Shown one piece after another: positions 1 through 11,560 of a DNA stretch of 64,000 bases. A model generated the notes under the pieces. It searched no databases. It was not told the origin of the DNA and saw only the letters and a list, made by a program, of their open reading frames with translations. Numbering within the stretch: the stretch's first letter is position 1; every line of letters starts with the position of its first letter. Both the position numbers and the translations under genes were made by a program. The stretch covers positions 30,260,002-30,324,001 of the forward strand of contig NC_052139.2 in NCBI RefSeq assembly GCF_016086655.4, given 5' to 3'. The stretch comes from Lepeophtheirus salmonis. Lineage: Eukaryota; Arthropoda; Copepoda; Siphonostomatoida; Caligidae.

Positions 1-1240
1 ATGTGGCCTTCCATAGAAGTGCGAATTTACCTTCGGTGGAGTCTATAATATATATAAATAGAATCAGCCGTTATTATGCGTTGAATTTATGGGGAACGTG
101 CCTTTGCTGTCGAAAATAAAATTGCCAAAAATTGCTTTGATAGAATAATTTACAAAATTAAAATAATTAAAATTTAGTTTTTATTCTTGCGTTTTATGAA
201 AATCCATTGATTGCTTCAATTTCTCATCTACAAAAAAAAAATTGCAAAATTCTTTGAAAGCAAAAAAAAAATCAAAAATAAGGATGGTAGAGAGTTAAAA
301 CTATTGCCATCAGATTTGTTGTCATCAGATGATTGAAACCGGATTTAATAGTAAAACACCAACCTTTTATTGTCATTGCGAAATCTCGCATAATTAATTA
401 GCTAACAAACTAATCATCCACTACTATAAAATAAGATATGTTGCCAATTAAATTTTGCATCTCTTTATATAAAACAAGTATGCCTCTGAAATCTCTAAAT
501 AAAAGTTATTTAAAGAGAAACCAAAAAATCATTGGTTATTAAAATAGGCAAGTTCGGTTTATTTAGCATAGGGGTGATGGAGGACATCACGGATCTGATA
601 GGACTTTTAAAACTTGTTTTATCGCCTTTAGCAGAAAGGAAGTTATGTTTGCCGCATCCTCTACAATATTGAAGATTATTTTAAGGGTTTCTTTTTCAAA
701 TGATTTTTGAATAAAAAGATGTAATAATATATGAAAAATCTAATATTTGAAACGCCCTATTTATTCTAATCAAGTGTCTGAGATCGGAGGGAAAATGATT
801 CCTCCATAAAAACGGCCCTGTCTCCAAATCCAAGTAGTGTGTTGTAACTAGTGACCATTTGAGAAAAAAAGATTATTGCACACCCTTGATATAGACCATT
901 AAATCACTCGTATTTAACTTTATAAGCTTCGTTTAATCCACCGTTCTCATTGTATGTAGGAACAAAAAAGGTAAAATAAACATTATGTAAAATCGTAAAT
1001 CGTTTTACCCCTATTTTAAGTGTACCAATTAATGAAGAAATTAATTGAGCGTGAATGTGTTTCATCTTTTACTTTCCCCTACAACACGGAATTTGATTGA
1101 TTTAATGGGTTATGAAAAGACGCGCAAAGTTAGTCATTTCAATCTAGACAATGCATTGTTTGGGGTAGAAAGAACCAAATTCTCATTAATTCTGTATTAT
1201 TTTTTTTTAAATTCAAGGATGAAACTATCATCATATAGGG

Positions 1241-2310
1241 TGCGTCAAAATAATCCTGAACACAAATCAAGAAAAGATGAAAATCCAAATATATTTTTTT
1301 CCCCTCACATAAACATACAAGCTAATATTTCATAGACATATTTGAGCCAATTAAAGGCTTATTACTTAAATTTATGGGATGAATTAAGATACCCAAGAAC
1401 ATTTACTATAGTTTAAAGCCTTTATTTAACACAAAAAAAGATGTATATTAGCCCCGATATTGCACTTTTTCAACAAAAAAATCCGTCAATTGATCATTCG
1501 TTTATTGTTTCGATCAATTTCGGCTACTTTAAGTGTAATTTATGACAGACCGAAAGGGTTTATAGAGAAATTGTACATAGAAATTAACGATAATTCGTCA
1601 AAGAATACAAATGTAATTAATTCTCAATTTTGAAAAGTTGAATATATATATGTAACCCAATATTTCATAGACATGTTTGAGTCAATTAAAGGAGTATTAC
1701 CTAAATTTCTGGGATGAATTAAGATACCCAAGAACATTTACTATAGGTTAAAGCCTTTATTTAATAAAAAAAATGTATATTGGCCCCGATATGGTCCTTT
1801 TCAACAAAAAAATCAGTCAATTGATCATTCGTTTATTGTGTCGCTCAATGTCGGGTACTTTAAGTGTAATTTATGATAGACCCCAAGGGTTTATAGAAAA
1901 AATTATAGATAGAAATTGACAATAATTCGTCAAAGAACACAAATATAATTCACTTTCAATTTTGAAAAGTTGAATAAATATATATATAACCCAATATTTC
2001 ATAGACATGTTTGAGTCAAGTATTTGTTCTCAAATTATTGGGATGAGTTGAGATACTTCAGAATTTTATCTATGGTTTGAAACCTTTATTTAGTTTATGA
2101 GAATAATATTGGTCCGGATATGGTCTTTTTTTTAAACAAAATATATTGATATCTCATTTTTTTTATTGTAATGATCAATTTTGGCTAATTTAAGTGTCAT
2201 TTGCGGCACACACAATGGGTTAATAAGTATTATTTATAGATATTTTCTCATAGAAAACATATGTCATTTTGAAAAAACAAAAATTAATTTGTTTTGTGTT
2301 AACAGGCGAC
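1241..2310 (-). repeat. Family A element with three internal head-to-tail units
   Basis: Family A is the commonest repeat here. Its ends carry inverted repeats around GTCAACAYAAAARCAA, usually preceded by TACAWATGTG, and TA is the likely target duplication. Minus-orientation copies start GTCAACATAAAAACAATC and end GCTTGCTTTTGTGTTGAC. This copy has degraded ends (1241 and about 2307). Inside, the block starting AATATTTCATAGACAT occurs at 1324, 1659 and 1993, spacings of 335 and 334 bp. The first two units are close copies, while the third is more diverged. No coding potential is seen. Confidence 0.75.
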
Positions 2311-2440
2311 ATATTATAAAAGGAAATAGATAGTCTCCATTCTCGAATATAATGGAGTTAATATTAGTTTGTTCTGAAATGATTTAGACTCCCCCAGTGA
2401 GACAAGAAATTAAAATCAAAAGTTTAAAAAAATTAATCAA

Positions 2441-2940
2441 TCATGTCAAATGGTCTCCTCCGTCTGGGATAACATCGTAGCAATGGTTCTCCAACTCCTA
2501 CAACTACCAGGAGAGCTCCTCTTCGTTCACTAACTTCATCACTCACAGAACACTGCGTATGAGGTCTTCATGGCTTTCAAAATCGTAATCACGGAGCAGG
2601 TGTTTCAGCTTACGGAAGATAAGTGGGAGACAGAGATTAAAATCTTGGCTGTAGGGACTATGTTTGATCATTTCTACTTTTCTCCGTGTTAAGAACTACG
2701 TGGTATCCTTGGCTATGCGGGGACATGCGTTGTCCCATATGAGCATAAGTTCATTAGGTGAGCTTTCGTTCTTCTTCAAGCTGGAAAATCTCTTACTTGT
2801 CGTCTACAGGTAATCTATTATCGTCTCACAGCAGGCCGTGGTCCCAGCAGGCAGGATTTGGACCGAAACTCGCTTGGGTTTACAGGTAAAGCCCTTTCTT
2901 GTTGTCTGCTTTGGACAAGCAGTGGAGGGTTGCTTCTCCT
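2441..2940 (-). mobile_element. Mariner transposase remnant, C-terminal half, decayed
   Basis: The minus strand, ending at a TGA at 2441, reads through several stops as a mariner catalytic domain. Around the second catalytic Asp it has LMLIWDNACPRIAKDTT, then RKVEMIKHSPYSQDFNLCLP (third Asp region), KLKHLLRDYDFESHEDLIRS and finally ELENHCYDVIPDGGDHLT. This is the order expected for mariner. The first Asp motif and the N-terminal DNA-binding domain are not seen, nor are terminal repeats. At least four stops make it non-functional. Confidence 0.75.
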
Positions 2941-4058
2941 TATATAAAGTTAACAATTACAGCAAGATTTATTTAATAGATACAGACGGCCTAATGTGAT
3001 ATTATTCCTTAATTAGATAGATCTTTAAATCAATAATTTAATATAAACATAACTTCCTCTAGACTTTAAATTAAGAAACACACATTATGTATAAGATATG
3101 CAGCGCCTTGAAGATAAGATATTCCTTTGCTATCATTTCTAAATAAGTCATCTCGTCAATCATCAAATCATCAAGGACTTGGATAATACAAATAATTGAT
3201 TGAAAGTCTAAAGAAACGATTCAATATGTATACAAAGTTAATTTACTTTAGAAGGTATGTCTATCGTCTCAATAGGTATATTTCCAACCTATAATACTCT
3301 GAATATTTAAGATGCCTCCTTCTGTGAGAATTTAATGAGATTTCGAAGGAGGTGTATATATATATATACAAGTATATTGTGGAGGTCATAAAACATAGGG
3401 GTTATAATTCTTTGTAGACTTAAAAAATTGATTAGAGATGTTATATTATACACTTTTATTAAATTCTTAATTTAAAAAAATAAAATAAAAACAATGAATA
3501 AATTGAATGTCAATAAAATTAATTTTGTAGCAAGGGATCGGAATGTGTTTTTTTTTTTGTTTTTTTTTAAATTAAAAATACGTTTGATTTCAATATAGTT
3601 GTAATTTGACTGTTATTATCTTTGTAATAAACACTTTTCTTTTAGTCGGCTCAAACATTTTATGAATCAATTTATTATTATGCAAATTCTATGGGATAAG
3701 TTATATTTCACGAATAAAAAAATATTTATTTTTCCATCAACTTTTATTTCAAATCTACTCGACTACTTTTCTGGGGTGTTTAGCTCCAACGATTTTTAAT
3801 TTCATTTGCCTTTATTAGTTCTCACTCTTCAATTTAATTAAACTTTAATATATATAATTTTTGTGATAATGGTAGAATATATATTATTCAAATAAATTCC
3901 AATCGAATCTCATGGAGAAATTCATGCCATCAAAAAAGTTTCAACTTATTCTTCATATATCAGGGCACCTATAATCGAGAATTCCTTAAAATATGAATTA
4001 ATATACATATATATATATATAATCCCTCTGTATCATCAGAAATATCATATATATAGTA
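2941..4058. other. AT-rich stretch without genes
   Basis: No coding region was recognised. It holds a TA microsatellite at about 3354-3370 just beside an 8-bp inverted pair (CCTCCTTC at 3315, GAAGGAGG at 3344), and T-runs near 3548-3568. Confidence 0.5.
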
Positions 4059-4864
4059 CGGAGTGGTCCATTGAAATCTGAACATTTTGAATATTAATAT
4101 TCAACAAGATATAATTGATTAATCAACAATATAATTTCAACCTAATTAATACTATTAATAGATGAAGGCCCAAGCTCTCTTAACCATTAATGTAGCTGCC
4201 CTTAGGAGCAATGATGGATTTTGGCAGAAGGCCTGGCACCCGCTGCAGATGTAGTTATCAATCATGGTGTCTCAGTGCTGACAGTGCCTTTGATGGCCTC
4301 GGCGTTTGAATGAAGGACACTGAAGGCCTTCTCCTCGACATGCACGCAAAAGGTTTAGTCCATGAGGTTGGTATCAGGTCTGTTGGAGGGACAACAGTGT
4401 AAAAAAAATAGTTCAAAATAGTCTTGCATTAAGGGAAAGGGGTCTCTTTCATAGCTTGTGTCAAAAGTGGGCTCTCCATCATCACAATGTTCTTTCCATC
4501 AACTCGTTAATGGCACCCTGCACAGTATGGTGTGAAACCCCGAGATCTCTTGCAGGGGCTCTCATGGACTTCAGAGGATTGGCCTGGAATGTTTTCTTTA
4601 ACTCCTATGAGTCCAGTATGGCCTTTTTTGACAGACCCATTCTTCTTCTCCAACTTTTTTGAACTTGCTGGTGGTGTAGCCTTGGATACGCTTAACTTCT
4701 TGGAATATGCAAATGACAAGTAGTAGAAATACTACGCAAGCTAAAGAGCTCAGGCTTGGTTTGTTTTGTAACTAATTGTTGATGCTTTAATGTATCGAAA
4801 TATGAATTAATTTCAACCTCTCAACCTATGTGTAAGTGCTCAGATTTCAATGGACTACACGGTG
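4059..4864 (-). mobile_element. Internally deleted mariner-like element with both inverted repeats
   Basis: TA at both ends (4057-4058 and 4865-4866) flanks inverted repeats: the left reads CGGAGTGGTCCATTGAAATC, the right (reverse complement) CACCGTGTAGTCCATTGAAATC. On the minus strand 4719-4507 encodes the N-terminal basic, helix-turn-helix part of a transposase (SKKLEKKNGSVKKGHTGLIG). The remaining part, 4400-4160, carries the C-terminal region (VHVEEKAFSVLHSNAEAIKG) in another frame. The central catalytic part is missing, so it is a non-autonomous deletion derivative. A solo right end of the same family lies at 6065-6200. Confidence 0.75.
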
Positions 4865-5114
4865 TATAATCCTTTGCGGACATTTTGGTTATGGTTGTGT
4901 GTGGACGGAACTAATTCAATCATTTAAAGAGGTTCGACTTAGATCGCTCTGTAAGAAAAAATCGATCTATATTCCTCACATCGTTACGTCATTGTATTTT
5001 AGCAACCCTGCCCAAAAAGAAACAAAAAAAAAGGGACAAAATCTGTTGGCAATTTTGAGCTCCATTCTTTCCAACTATGGAATTATTATTCAATAACTAT
5101 GATTCACTGCTATA

Positions 5115-5995
5115 CAGGGAGCGGGGATCATATTATCGCCTACTTTAAACCTTGATAACTTGAAGACGACATTATCAAATAAAAAACCGGTTACCAAATA
5201 GGAAAGTTATTCTCGTCAGCTGACGATACGTAGTTCAGTTAGCATAATGCCGTCATCATATGAGGAGATAAAGAGCTATAACTGGAACGAGGAGCTTTCG
5301 AGGTCCGCCGTCGTCATGGCATTGGTTAATAATGGAGGTGAAATCTCCAATTCAACGATTGTTTCAACCTTATGAGTGAATTTACGGACTGTTCAGCGTA
5401 TCCGTAAGAAGCTAAAGGACACCTGGGATGTTGATGCCACCATAAAGAGGGCACCCAAGGAGGAGGGCGCCGACAGGAAGGTCAGGGACACCGACTTTGT
5501 CGACAAGGTGAAGAAGATGGTTGAGGATGATCCTACCAGGTCCATGAAGGCCGGAGACAGGCCCTGGGTGTGGCAACAGGACTCAGCACCCTGCCATGTG
5601 TCCAAAATCTCCATGCAGTGGTTAACCGAGAACTGTTATGACGTCGTCACCAAAGATTAGTGGCCTCCTAACTCTCCCAACCTTAATCCTTCGGACTATT
5701 TTGTCTGGGGCTATGGCGAGAGATATACCAACAGACATCCCCATATCACTAAGGCCAGCCTGAAGGACTCCATCAAGGAGGTATTCGGCAACATGGACAA
5801 TGAGATGGTCAGAAGAGCCTGCGGCCGGTTCAGAGGCCGTTATTGATGCCAACGGTGATTATATCGAATGAATGGCTACTCTATACCTATATGCTCGTCA
5901 TAGTTTTGATTTTCAATAAAAAAGTTAAAAAATGTATATTTTGTGTTGTTTTTTGTAGAAAAATATTTTGGCGACAATTTGATCCCCGCTCCCTT
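5115..5995 (+). mobile_element. Internally deleted Tc1/mariner-like element, the best preserved one
   Basis: Inverted repeats (left AGGGAGCGGGGATCATATTA; right complement AGGGAGCGGGGATCAAATTG) are flanked by TA at 5113-5114 and 5996-5997. The coding part starts with ATG at 5247 and reads in one frame to 5850 with only two stops, a TGA at 5373-5375 and a TAG at 5658-5660. A frameshift follows near 5838, before a terminal VIDANGDYIE and TGA at 5869-5871. The N-terminal helix-turn-helix (LRTVQRIRKKLKDTW) runs to DPTRSMK and then jumps straight to GDRPWVWQQDSAPCH (second catalytic Asp). About the first third of the catalytic domain, including the first Asp, is deleted. The third-Asp region reads WPPNSPNLNPSDYFVW. 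It is non-autonomous but its ends look intact. Confidence 0.88.
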
Positions 5996-6064
5996 TACAA
6001 GAGCCAATTTAAACAATTTTGCTATTAAAGGTTGGGATATTATTTGTTGTGTCCCATAGTCAGA

Positions 6065-6200
6065 ACTAAAGAGCTCAGGTTGTTTTCTTTTGACGCTAAT
6101 TGTTTATGCTTTAACATATCGAAATATAAATTAATGTCAATTTCGTAACCTACATTACTAATTGAATAAGTAAGTGTTTAGATTTCATTGGACCACCCAG
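6065..6200 (-). mobile_element. Solo end of the 4059-4864 mariner family
   Basis: CTAAAGAGCTCAGG onward matches the right-hand 125 bases of the element at 4059-4864. It ends in an inverted-repeat terminus (complement CTGGGTGGTCCAATGAAATC) at 6200, followed by TA. No left end is seen; homology stops abruptly at 6065. Confidence 0.65.
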
Positions 6201-6637
6201 TACACACAATTTAACAGGATATTTCAGTATCTGGGGTGGATAAATATCCCAGGGAAGTAATGGAGGACTTAAAAGAAAGATCTATTTGATCCATCATGAT
6301 AAATTATATAGACAGACAAACTATTACTTCATCAATTGGAATTTTTGTATAAATACATATATGAATGTGAGGAACATCCCAGCTAAGAGTTTTAATTGAA
6401 TCTTATACCACCCCTCCACTCCCTTTCAATAATAAAACTAATAAAAAATCAATAAAAATACACTTACAGATCACCTAAATTATAAAAAAAGGGTGTCTGG
6501 AAATGATCACTCGTAAAACAAATACAGAAATTATTGTTACTCTATATTTACGTAATTAAACATCACCTGGATAGCGATAAGAAACCAGATCAATTAGGAG
6601 TCAATATGTTGACACAACGTTTACAAAAAATATACGT
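6201..6637. other. AT-rich stretch, nothing recognised
   Basis: No coding pattern, inverted repeat or shared repeat was seen here. Confidence 0.4.
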
Positions 6638-6639
6638 TA

Positions 6640-7222
6640 GGCCGGTTTGTTAGTAAACTTTTTTTAAATTTCAATTATGCCAAGTAAAGAATAGTTGTGA
6701 TATAGTATGAACATGACCTATACAAAATTGCATTGCCCAACGAGGTCATCTGTAGGTGGTGGCATATCTTAATTAAATTATGAAAAAAAAAAAATCTTTA
6801 CTTTGTAAATATAGATACTAATGATTCATTTTTAGTTATTTTGCAGCAAATCCGCGTATAACGCGCATCCTTTTTTATCATTTTTTTTTTTTTATTTGCA
6901 GAAAGAAGAGATCAAAATTTTCTTATATTATCGTCTATTTTTGCTCCAAAGGGTAGCCTTAAATAAAACTTAATCAATACTTTTTATAGATTAGTAGAAC
7001 GTCTATCATAGTTAATAAAATGTGAAATAATGATTTATTATATATTTTAATCTTTATTGAGACAATAAAGAACCTTTGTCACCTGTCAAACTTTGACCGA
7101 TATCTGCTAACTAAAGTTGACATTCTAGGGGGGAATTAAATTTTGGATAATTTATTTTCTTACCAATTGATAACAATTTTTTCAAACTAGTCAAAATTCA
7201 AACGAAGTTGAAAAACGAACCG
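6640..7222. mobile_element. Family B foldback element, copy 1
   Basis: Family B has TA-flanked terminal inverted repeats of the type GGGCGGTTTGTGTTTCAACT..TCGAATTTCGATT. Its subterminal sequence (TGCAAAATTGCATTG..GAGGTCAT) also recurs near the opposite end in inverted form. This copy starts GGCCGGTTTGTTAGTAAACT after TA at 6638-6639 and ends AAAAACGAACCG before TA at 7223-7224. It has no coding capacity. Relatives are at 43130, 52510 and 56426. Confidence 0.65.
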
Positions 7223-7224
7223 TA

Positions 7225-7844
7225 CTATACGTGTATTTTTATTATAAGCTCTGGTGAACGTTTTTTATTTTATTTTATTTTTTTAAAGAAAATAAGAGCT
7301 AAACATTTTTGGCTTCTTTTCTTGGGAGGAAGAATATCAGATAAAAGAGACTCTGGAGCCAACTAACTCGGGAAACGCCTGATGACAAAGGTGTAAAAAA
7401 AACAAATAATAATTGTAAGACCTTCCAAAAACAATATTATTTCAAGGAGCAAAAGTGGGGGGGAGGTAAATGACACAAAAGCAGGCATGCAAGAAGATCT
7501 GGTTCACATCATTCTATCCCCCCCTCCCCTTCCCACCCATAAAATAAGTCAAAAAAATCACCTGTCTCAGGGGAAAAATTATGAAAATTAGTTTTGTGTC
7601 AACTAGAGCCGAGTCTAATCGAGTCCTTCCGTAAGGATCGACTCAAGTCGATACATTAAAAAAGACAATAAATCAGTACCTATTCAAGTGCGTCCGCAGG
7701 ATTTTATTTTGAGAGGGGGGTCTTAATTATTTAGAAGAGACAAAAGACTTGAATTTTAACCTTTTTTTTGTAAAAAAACACTTCAACTCGATGATTTTTG
7801 GATGTTAAAGACCAACATTTTTCGAATTAGTGGCGCTCAGGAAC
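7225..7844. other. Gene-free stretch with homopurine and homopyrimidine tracts
   Basis: A G-rich run (about 7457-7466) and C-rich runs (about 7518-7537) stand out. A palindromic CCTTCCGTAAGG and a GTGCGTCCGCAGG motif near 7690, like the GC-rich head of family C, are the only other structures. Confidence 0.4.
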
Positions 7845-7849
7845 CCTCT

Positions 7850-8040
7850 GGACATCCCTAATAGTAGTGTTATGTTTCGGTCTGAAAATCCTAGACCGGT
7901 TTGAAATTTTTATGATTTTTAGTGGACATTTCTTTAAATAAATTTGGTCTAGATCCATCTCGAATAAAAACTTGGTTTGTATCGATGACACAGAGAAAAA
8001 TGAAGTATGAATGGGTCTCATTTGAAGTTTGATTAAATTA
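7850..8040 (+). repeat. GGTCTG-type interspersed repeat, partial copy
   Basis: TTTCGGTCTGAAAATCCTAG, then ACCGGTTTGAAATTTTTATG, matches blocks starting about 13385 and 25250 in the same order. All have GATTTTTARTGG after the head and an ATGGTCTSATTTAAA-like block later. The class is unknown. Confidence 0.5.
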
Positions 8041-8307
8041 TGTGCTGAGTCCTTCTCCTCAAAGATTCGAATAATCTCATTAGAAAAAAAGGGTGGTATT
8101 TTGTATATTTTTTTTTTTTTTTTTTTTTAGTTACAAATTTATTCGAAAATCAAAAACATAATTTGCTGGTATTTAATGATAGAGTAATTGTGATAGAACT
8201 TAAATCGACTCACCCCCATTTGAGTTTAGTAAAAAATCATGAACTTAAATGGAATCGACACACGACTAACAAAAATAAGTAGATAAATAAAAAATCATCA
8301 ACATTAC

Positions 8308-8416
8308 CTTCCATTTTGTGGACCAACGGATTTGAAGTCAAAGGCAGAAGAGGCTGTTATGTCGGCATCATCAATATGGCCATGTTCCATGCCAAGAGGA
8401 ATGGCGCATTCATTAG
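8308..8416 (-). CDS. Ddr: Second coding exon, start of discoidin (F5/8 type C) domain, DDR-like
   Basis: On the minus strand a pyrimidine tract and AG acceptor (8417-8418) are followed by a 109-bp exon in phase 1 at the start and phase 2 at the end, closed by an AAG/GTAATG donor. With the G carried from exon 1 it reads A-NECAIPLGMEHGHIDDAD, then ITASSAFDFKSVGPQNG and a split codon. The pattern C-x2-PLGME-x-G-x-I-x2-A-D-ITASS is the N-terminal signature of F5/8 type C (discoidin) domains. The following SVGPQNG resembles the invertebrate DDR version of that position more than coagulation factors, neuropilins or neurexin-type domains. There are no stops in the used frame. The rest of the discoidin domain, the membrane segment and any kinase must lie left of position 1. 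DDR is my best call; the family is surer than the subfamily. Confidence 0.8.
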
Positions 8417-8854
8417 CTAAAAAAGAAAACAGATGTATAAGAACATAGAACATCTTAAATTGTACGTGTACATTAAAAGATATTTATTACAATTTAGAAG
8501 CTGTCAAAGAAGTGTGGGGGGGAGCAGGAAAGAAAAAGAGTTTCCTTTGTTTATATTAATAAGAAGAAGTTAATAGTGTTGAGCTCGGTCCCAGACCGAA
8601 TTTTCCCCGGGTTCGGTATTACGTACCTTTTTCTAAAAAGACAGACATGTTGGTCAATAGATCAAAATTTAACTACTTCTAAATCGTAGGCCAATTTTTT
8701 GGGGTCTCAACCTATCGAACCCATTTTATTTCATATGACATTTTTATTCACAACAATTCAGCAAAACAATTGATATCACGTGGTCATCACCTTGATTGTA
8801 TCACACTACCTTTTCTACGAAAATATGTATTCCAAAACAGAGGCCCAAAATCAG
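8417..8854. other. Intron sequence beside exon 2
   Basis: Apart from the acceptor pyrimidine tract there is only a GAGCTCGGTCCCAGACCG block (about 8581) reminiscent of the GGTCTG repeats. Nothing is coding. Confidence 0.4.
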
Positions 8855-9240
8855 GTGGTAGTTAGTTATAATTCAGATGTTCAGAACACTGATTAGAGGG
8901 AAAGAAAGGGAAACATCGACAGCTGACAAAAAAATACAATCTATATTTTTGTGTACGTAAGGTAAACAAACCCCTGTAGTAGACCAAATCTTTCTTTAAT
9001 ATCGGTCCTGACCAAAATTAATCAATCAATCAGTGTTTAAAGCTTAACAAGTCCTAATTATAATTCAACCAATCAGCGTTACGAACACCGAGTAGGGGGG
9101 AAATAGAAAAATTGATAGCTGACAACAAAATACACTCAATATCTTTGTGTTGGTGAAGTAAAGCTCTGATGTTGAACTGAATTTTTCTTACATATCAGTC
9201 CAGACCAAACTACTGAATAAATAATTCCGTTCACTTACTA
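8855..9240 (+). repeat. Two tandem units of ~190 bp, related to 18640-18800
   Basis: TATAATTCAGATGTTCAGAACAC..GATAGCTGACAA-type sequence occurs at about 8870 and again at about 9060, followed in both by an ACC-AAA-TTTTTCTTWMATATCRGTCC block. A third diverged copy of the first half lies at 18715-18800 (CAACCAATCAACGTTCAGAA then GACAGCTGACAACCAAATAC). No coding potential. Confidence 0.55.
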
Positions 9241-9859
9241 TCATAAGGGTCTCAGACCGGTTTAAGGGGTTCAGGCTTAAACCCTACGCTAGAAGTAACG
9301 TACTACATACATAGAAATGAAATTACAACTCTCATAAAAATATTTATTTAGACACATATTTAAAAAAATAAAAGAGTTCTGCATCAGTGATTTGGTTTAG
9401 GTTTTCAATATTATTATTATTTTTATTTTTTTGAGGAAGGAAAAACATCACATAAAGATGTCACTTTTTGAGTTTTTTGTTTTTTTTCCTTCTTTGAAAT
9501 AGTTTGGAAGACTTTTACTTTGTCCCGACTGTAGTTAGTAGAGCAGGCTTGAGTGAGTTTTCTCAATATGAAGTCAGTCTAGGATTACATACATTTTTAT
9601 TCTTCAACTAATTATAATTTGATGAAATCCTTTGGATGTTTCCACAAATTAAACTATATTTAAAGTAGACAAAAATTCATTGTGACGATTACAGATTTGG
9701 GGAGGCCATTTTAATGAATATTATATGCCCATTATTTTTTAAAACGAGGTTTCATTACACAATCAAACGGCATCTTAAGCAAAAAAAATACAAGTTTAGT
9801 CTTCATCCAATATATATCTCTAAGTATAAAAAGGTCGGTGTAACAACAACAACAAAAAA
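9241..9859. other. Gene-free intron stretch
   Basis: No feature recognised; T- and A-runs only. Confidence 0.4.
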
Positions 9860-10249
9860 AAAGGTGTCAATGATCTCCTCTGCGTTGGTATAAGTACTGA
9901 GAAGACACCAGACACCGAGAAGACTGTAAAGACCCTTGGAATATACATCCGTTCTGCCCACAACATCAAGAAGTCCCTTACAGCCCAAAAATCTCTCAAA
10001 CTTCTGCAGCAATAATATGGCGAACTGGTTCTCTACCTTCATGTGGGGCCCACCTCTGACCCATATCCCCTGGACTTTGCGGTTTGAGTCGTCTTGGAGA
10101 AGAATATCCGCCGCCAAACCTCTTATCCAGACTTGGATTCTCTCTGAAGTGCCATCATGCACGCGTGGTCCACCACCACAGACACAGCCTACATCATCAA
10201 GAGCTGCCAATCTGTTGGCTCACGTTTCAAGGCATTTATTGCTTGTTAA
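9860..10249 (+). mobile_element. Mariner-like transposase remnant, C-terminal end
   Basis: One plus-strand frame ending at TAA 10247-10249 reads DPYPLDFAV*VVLEKNIRRQTSYPDLDS and later STTTDTAYIIKSCQSVGSRFKAF. This is the third-Asp motif (SPDLNPLDFAVW in intact relatives) and C-terminal tail of a transposase common in this window. Upstream, 9940-10020 preserves a more damaged part in another frame. Two in-frame stops interrupt it. The long minus-strand frame here is only its antisense; the same antisense pattern reappears at 50699-50908, where the family lies in the opposite orientation. Confidence 0.7.
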
Positions 10250-11057
10250 GGAAGTGAATACAAATATAGTTTAAACAATTTAAAAATCGCTTTGGAGTTG
10301 TTTTTTCTTGATTAAATAATAATCAGGTTTGTCGTTAATTTAATGAGAAATCCATGTGGCCACCTCTCCCCCCTGGGGAGGGCCCTCCTCCAGGCCTGAC
10401 CTCAACCCCCTCCATTACAATAGTACAGTATTATTATACAGAAAGTAAATTGAGTTTCTATTCTTTTTTTAATTGTCGAGGTATTTGAACAAGTCTTCAA
10501 TATTCAAAACTGTTTGAATATTGAAGGATTACAATAGTCCAAAAATTGGAATTACTTGTCTGATTTTTGAAGTAGGAAATGGGGCGATCCTCCCTGGACT
10601 TGTGACATAGTTAAATTTTAGGGTTAAAGTTTACTTGTATGATTTTTGGACACCATACTGTACGTACCTATATACCCAGTAAACATTTCGTTGGCACATA
10701 GCGAGCAATTAGATTGTGCAACGTCGTCTGTACTAAAACATATCTGTAGAGTGTTTTTATAGGAAAATTTGTTTGCATAAAGTATTTTCTGCTCAGCTGT
10801 TTATGTTTCTACTTATTTTCCCTGATCATGACGGTTTGAATTCAAATCGGATTATGTTAAGATGATAACAATTCCAAGCAAATATTAAATGTTACCTCCA
10901 TAGTTGGAAATAATTAGCTAATTGATGCCAACGGATTTTAGGATTTTTTCCCTGTTTCTTTACTATTTTTTTGATACAATAAAGTATCAAGCTATAGATA
11001 TCCACAAATACGTTTTTAAAGTTGGGTATATTTAAAATAGCTATAGATATCTGATGC
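10250..11057. other. Gene-free intron stretch
   Basis: A direct pair TATTCAAAACTGTTTGAATATTGAAGG is locally palindromic near 10500. Otherwise nothing is recognised. Confidence 0.4.
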
Positions 11058-11058
11058 A

Positions 11059-11433
11059 TCAACATAAAAACAACCTTAAACACAAATCAAGGAAAAGAGA
11101 AAATCCTAATTTATTCTTTTTTTTCTTCTTCATATATACAAGCTAATGAATATTTCATAGGCAACCTTAAGTCATTTACAGGCATTGCACTCAAATTTCT
11201 GGTATGAATGTTGATACTCAATCATTTTAGCTATAGTTTAAAAGCTTTATTTGTTTTAAAAGGCTTTTATTGGCCACCTCTTTCAAATACAATCACTGAA
11301 TTTCTTATTATTCCATATAGATGATCAATTTGCGAGACAGCCAAAGGGGTTATTTAATAATAGGAATTGAGGATAATTGGTGGATAGCCAATTTTATGAA
11401 AAGTTATTCCAGCTTGTCTTTGAGCTGACAGGC
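11059..11433 (-). repeat. Family A element, single unit
   Basis: It begins CATCAACATAAAAACAACCTT, contains AATATTTCATAGGCAACC and the GGCTTTTATTGGCCACCTC core, and ends CAGCTTGTCTTTGAGCTGACAG. All are family A landmarks in minus orientation. Confidence 0.7.
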
Positions 11434-11499
11434 GCATATGCTAGCGTTGACCTTTGACAGGTTAAAGGAATTTGAAGTCAAAAGGATAAATTAAACATT

Positions 11500-11560
11500 T
11501 TCCCCTTTTCTTGATTTGTGTTGTTTCTAATTTTTTTTATGTTGACGACGACACATATGT
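11500..11560 (+). repeat. Solo right end of a family A element
   Basis: TTTTCTTGATTTGTGTTG..TTTTTTATGTTGAC followed by CACATATGTA matches the plus-orientation right terminus; the rest of the copy is missing. Confidence 0.5.

Larger units (their letters stand above)
1..8307 (-). other. Left part of intron 2 of the DDR-like gene (runs off the window)
   Basis: The GT donor at 8306-8307 opens a phase 2 intron whose acceptor is not visible before position 1. I looked for the conserved continuation of a discoidin domain (the GAWCP-like motif) on the minus strand and did not see it, so the intron is at least 8.3 kb. Positions 1-1240 are AT-rich and hold nothing I recognise. Confidence 0.55.

Noticed and set aside
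1241..2310. CRISPR-like or bacterial repeat array
   Set aside because: Repeat unit is 335 bp, diverged, without spacers; the DNA is clearly eukaryotic.
4507..4723. Three overlapping frames on both strands near 4456-4723
   Set aside because: Only the minus-strand frame matches a transposase N-terminus; the plus frames are shadows.
9803..10210. 135-codon minus-strand frame
   Set aside because: Antisense of a plus-strand mariner C-terminal remnant.
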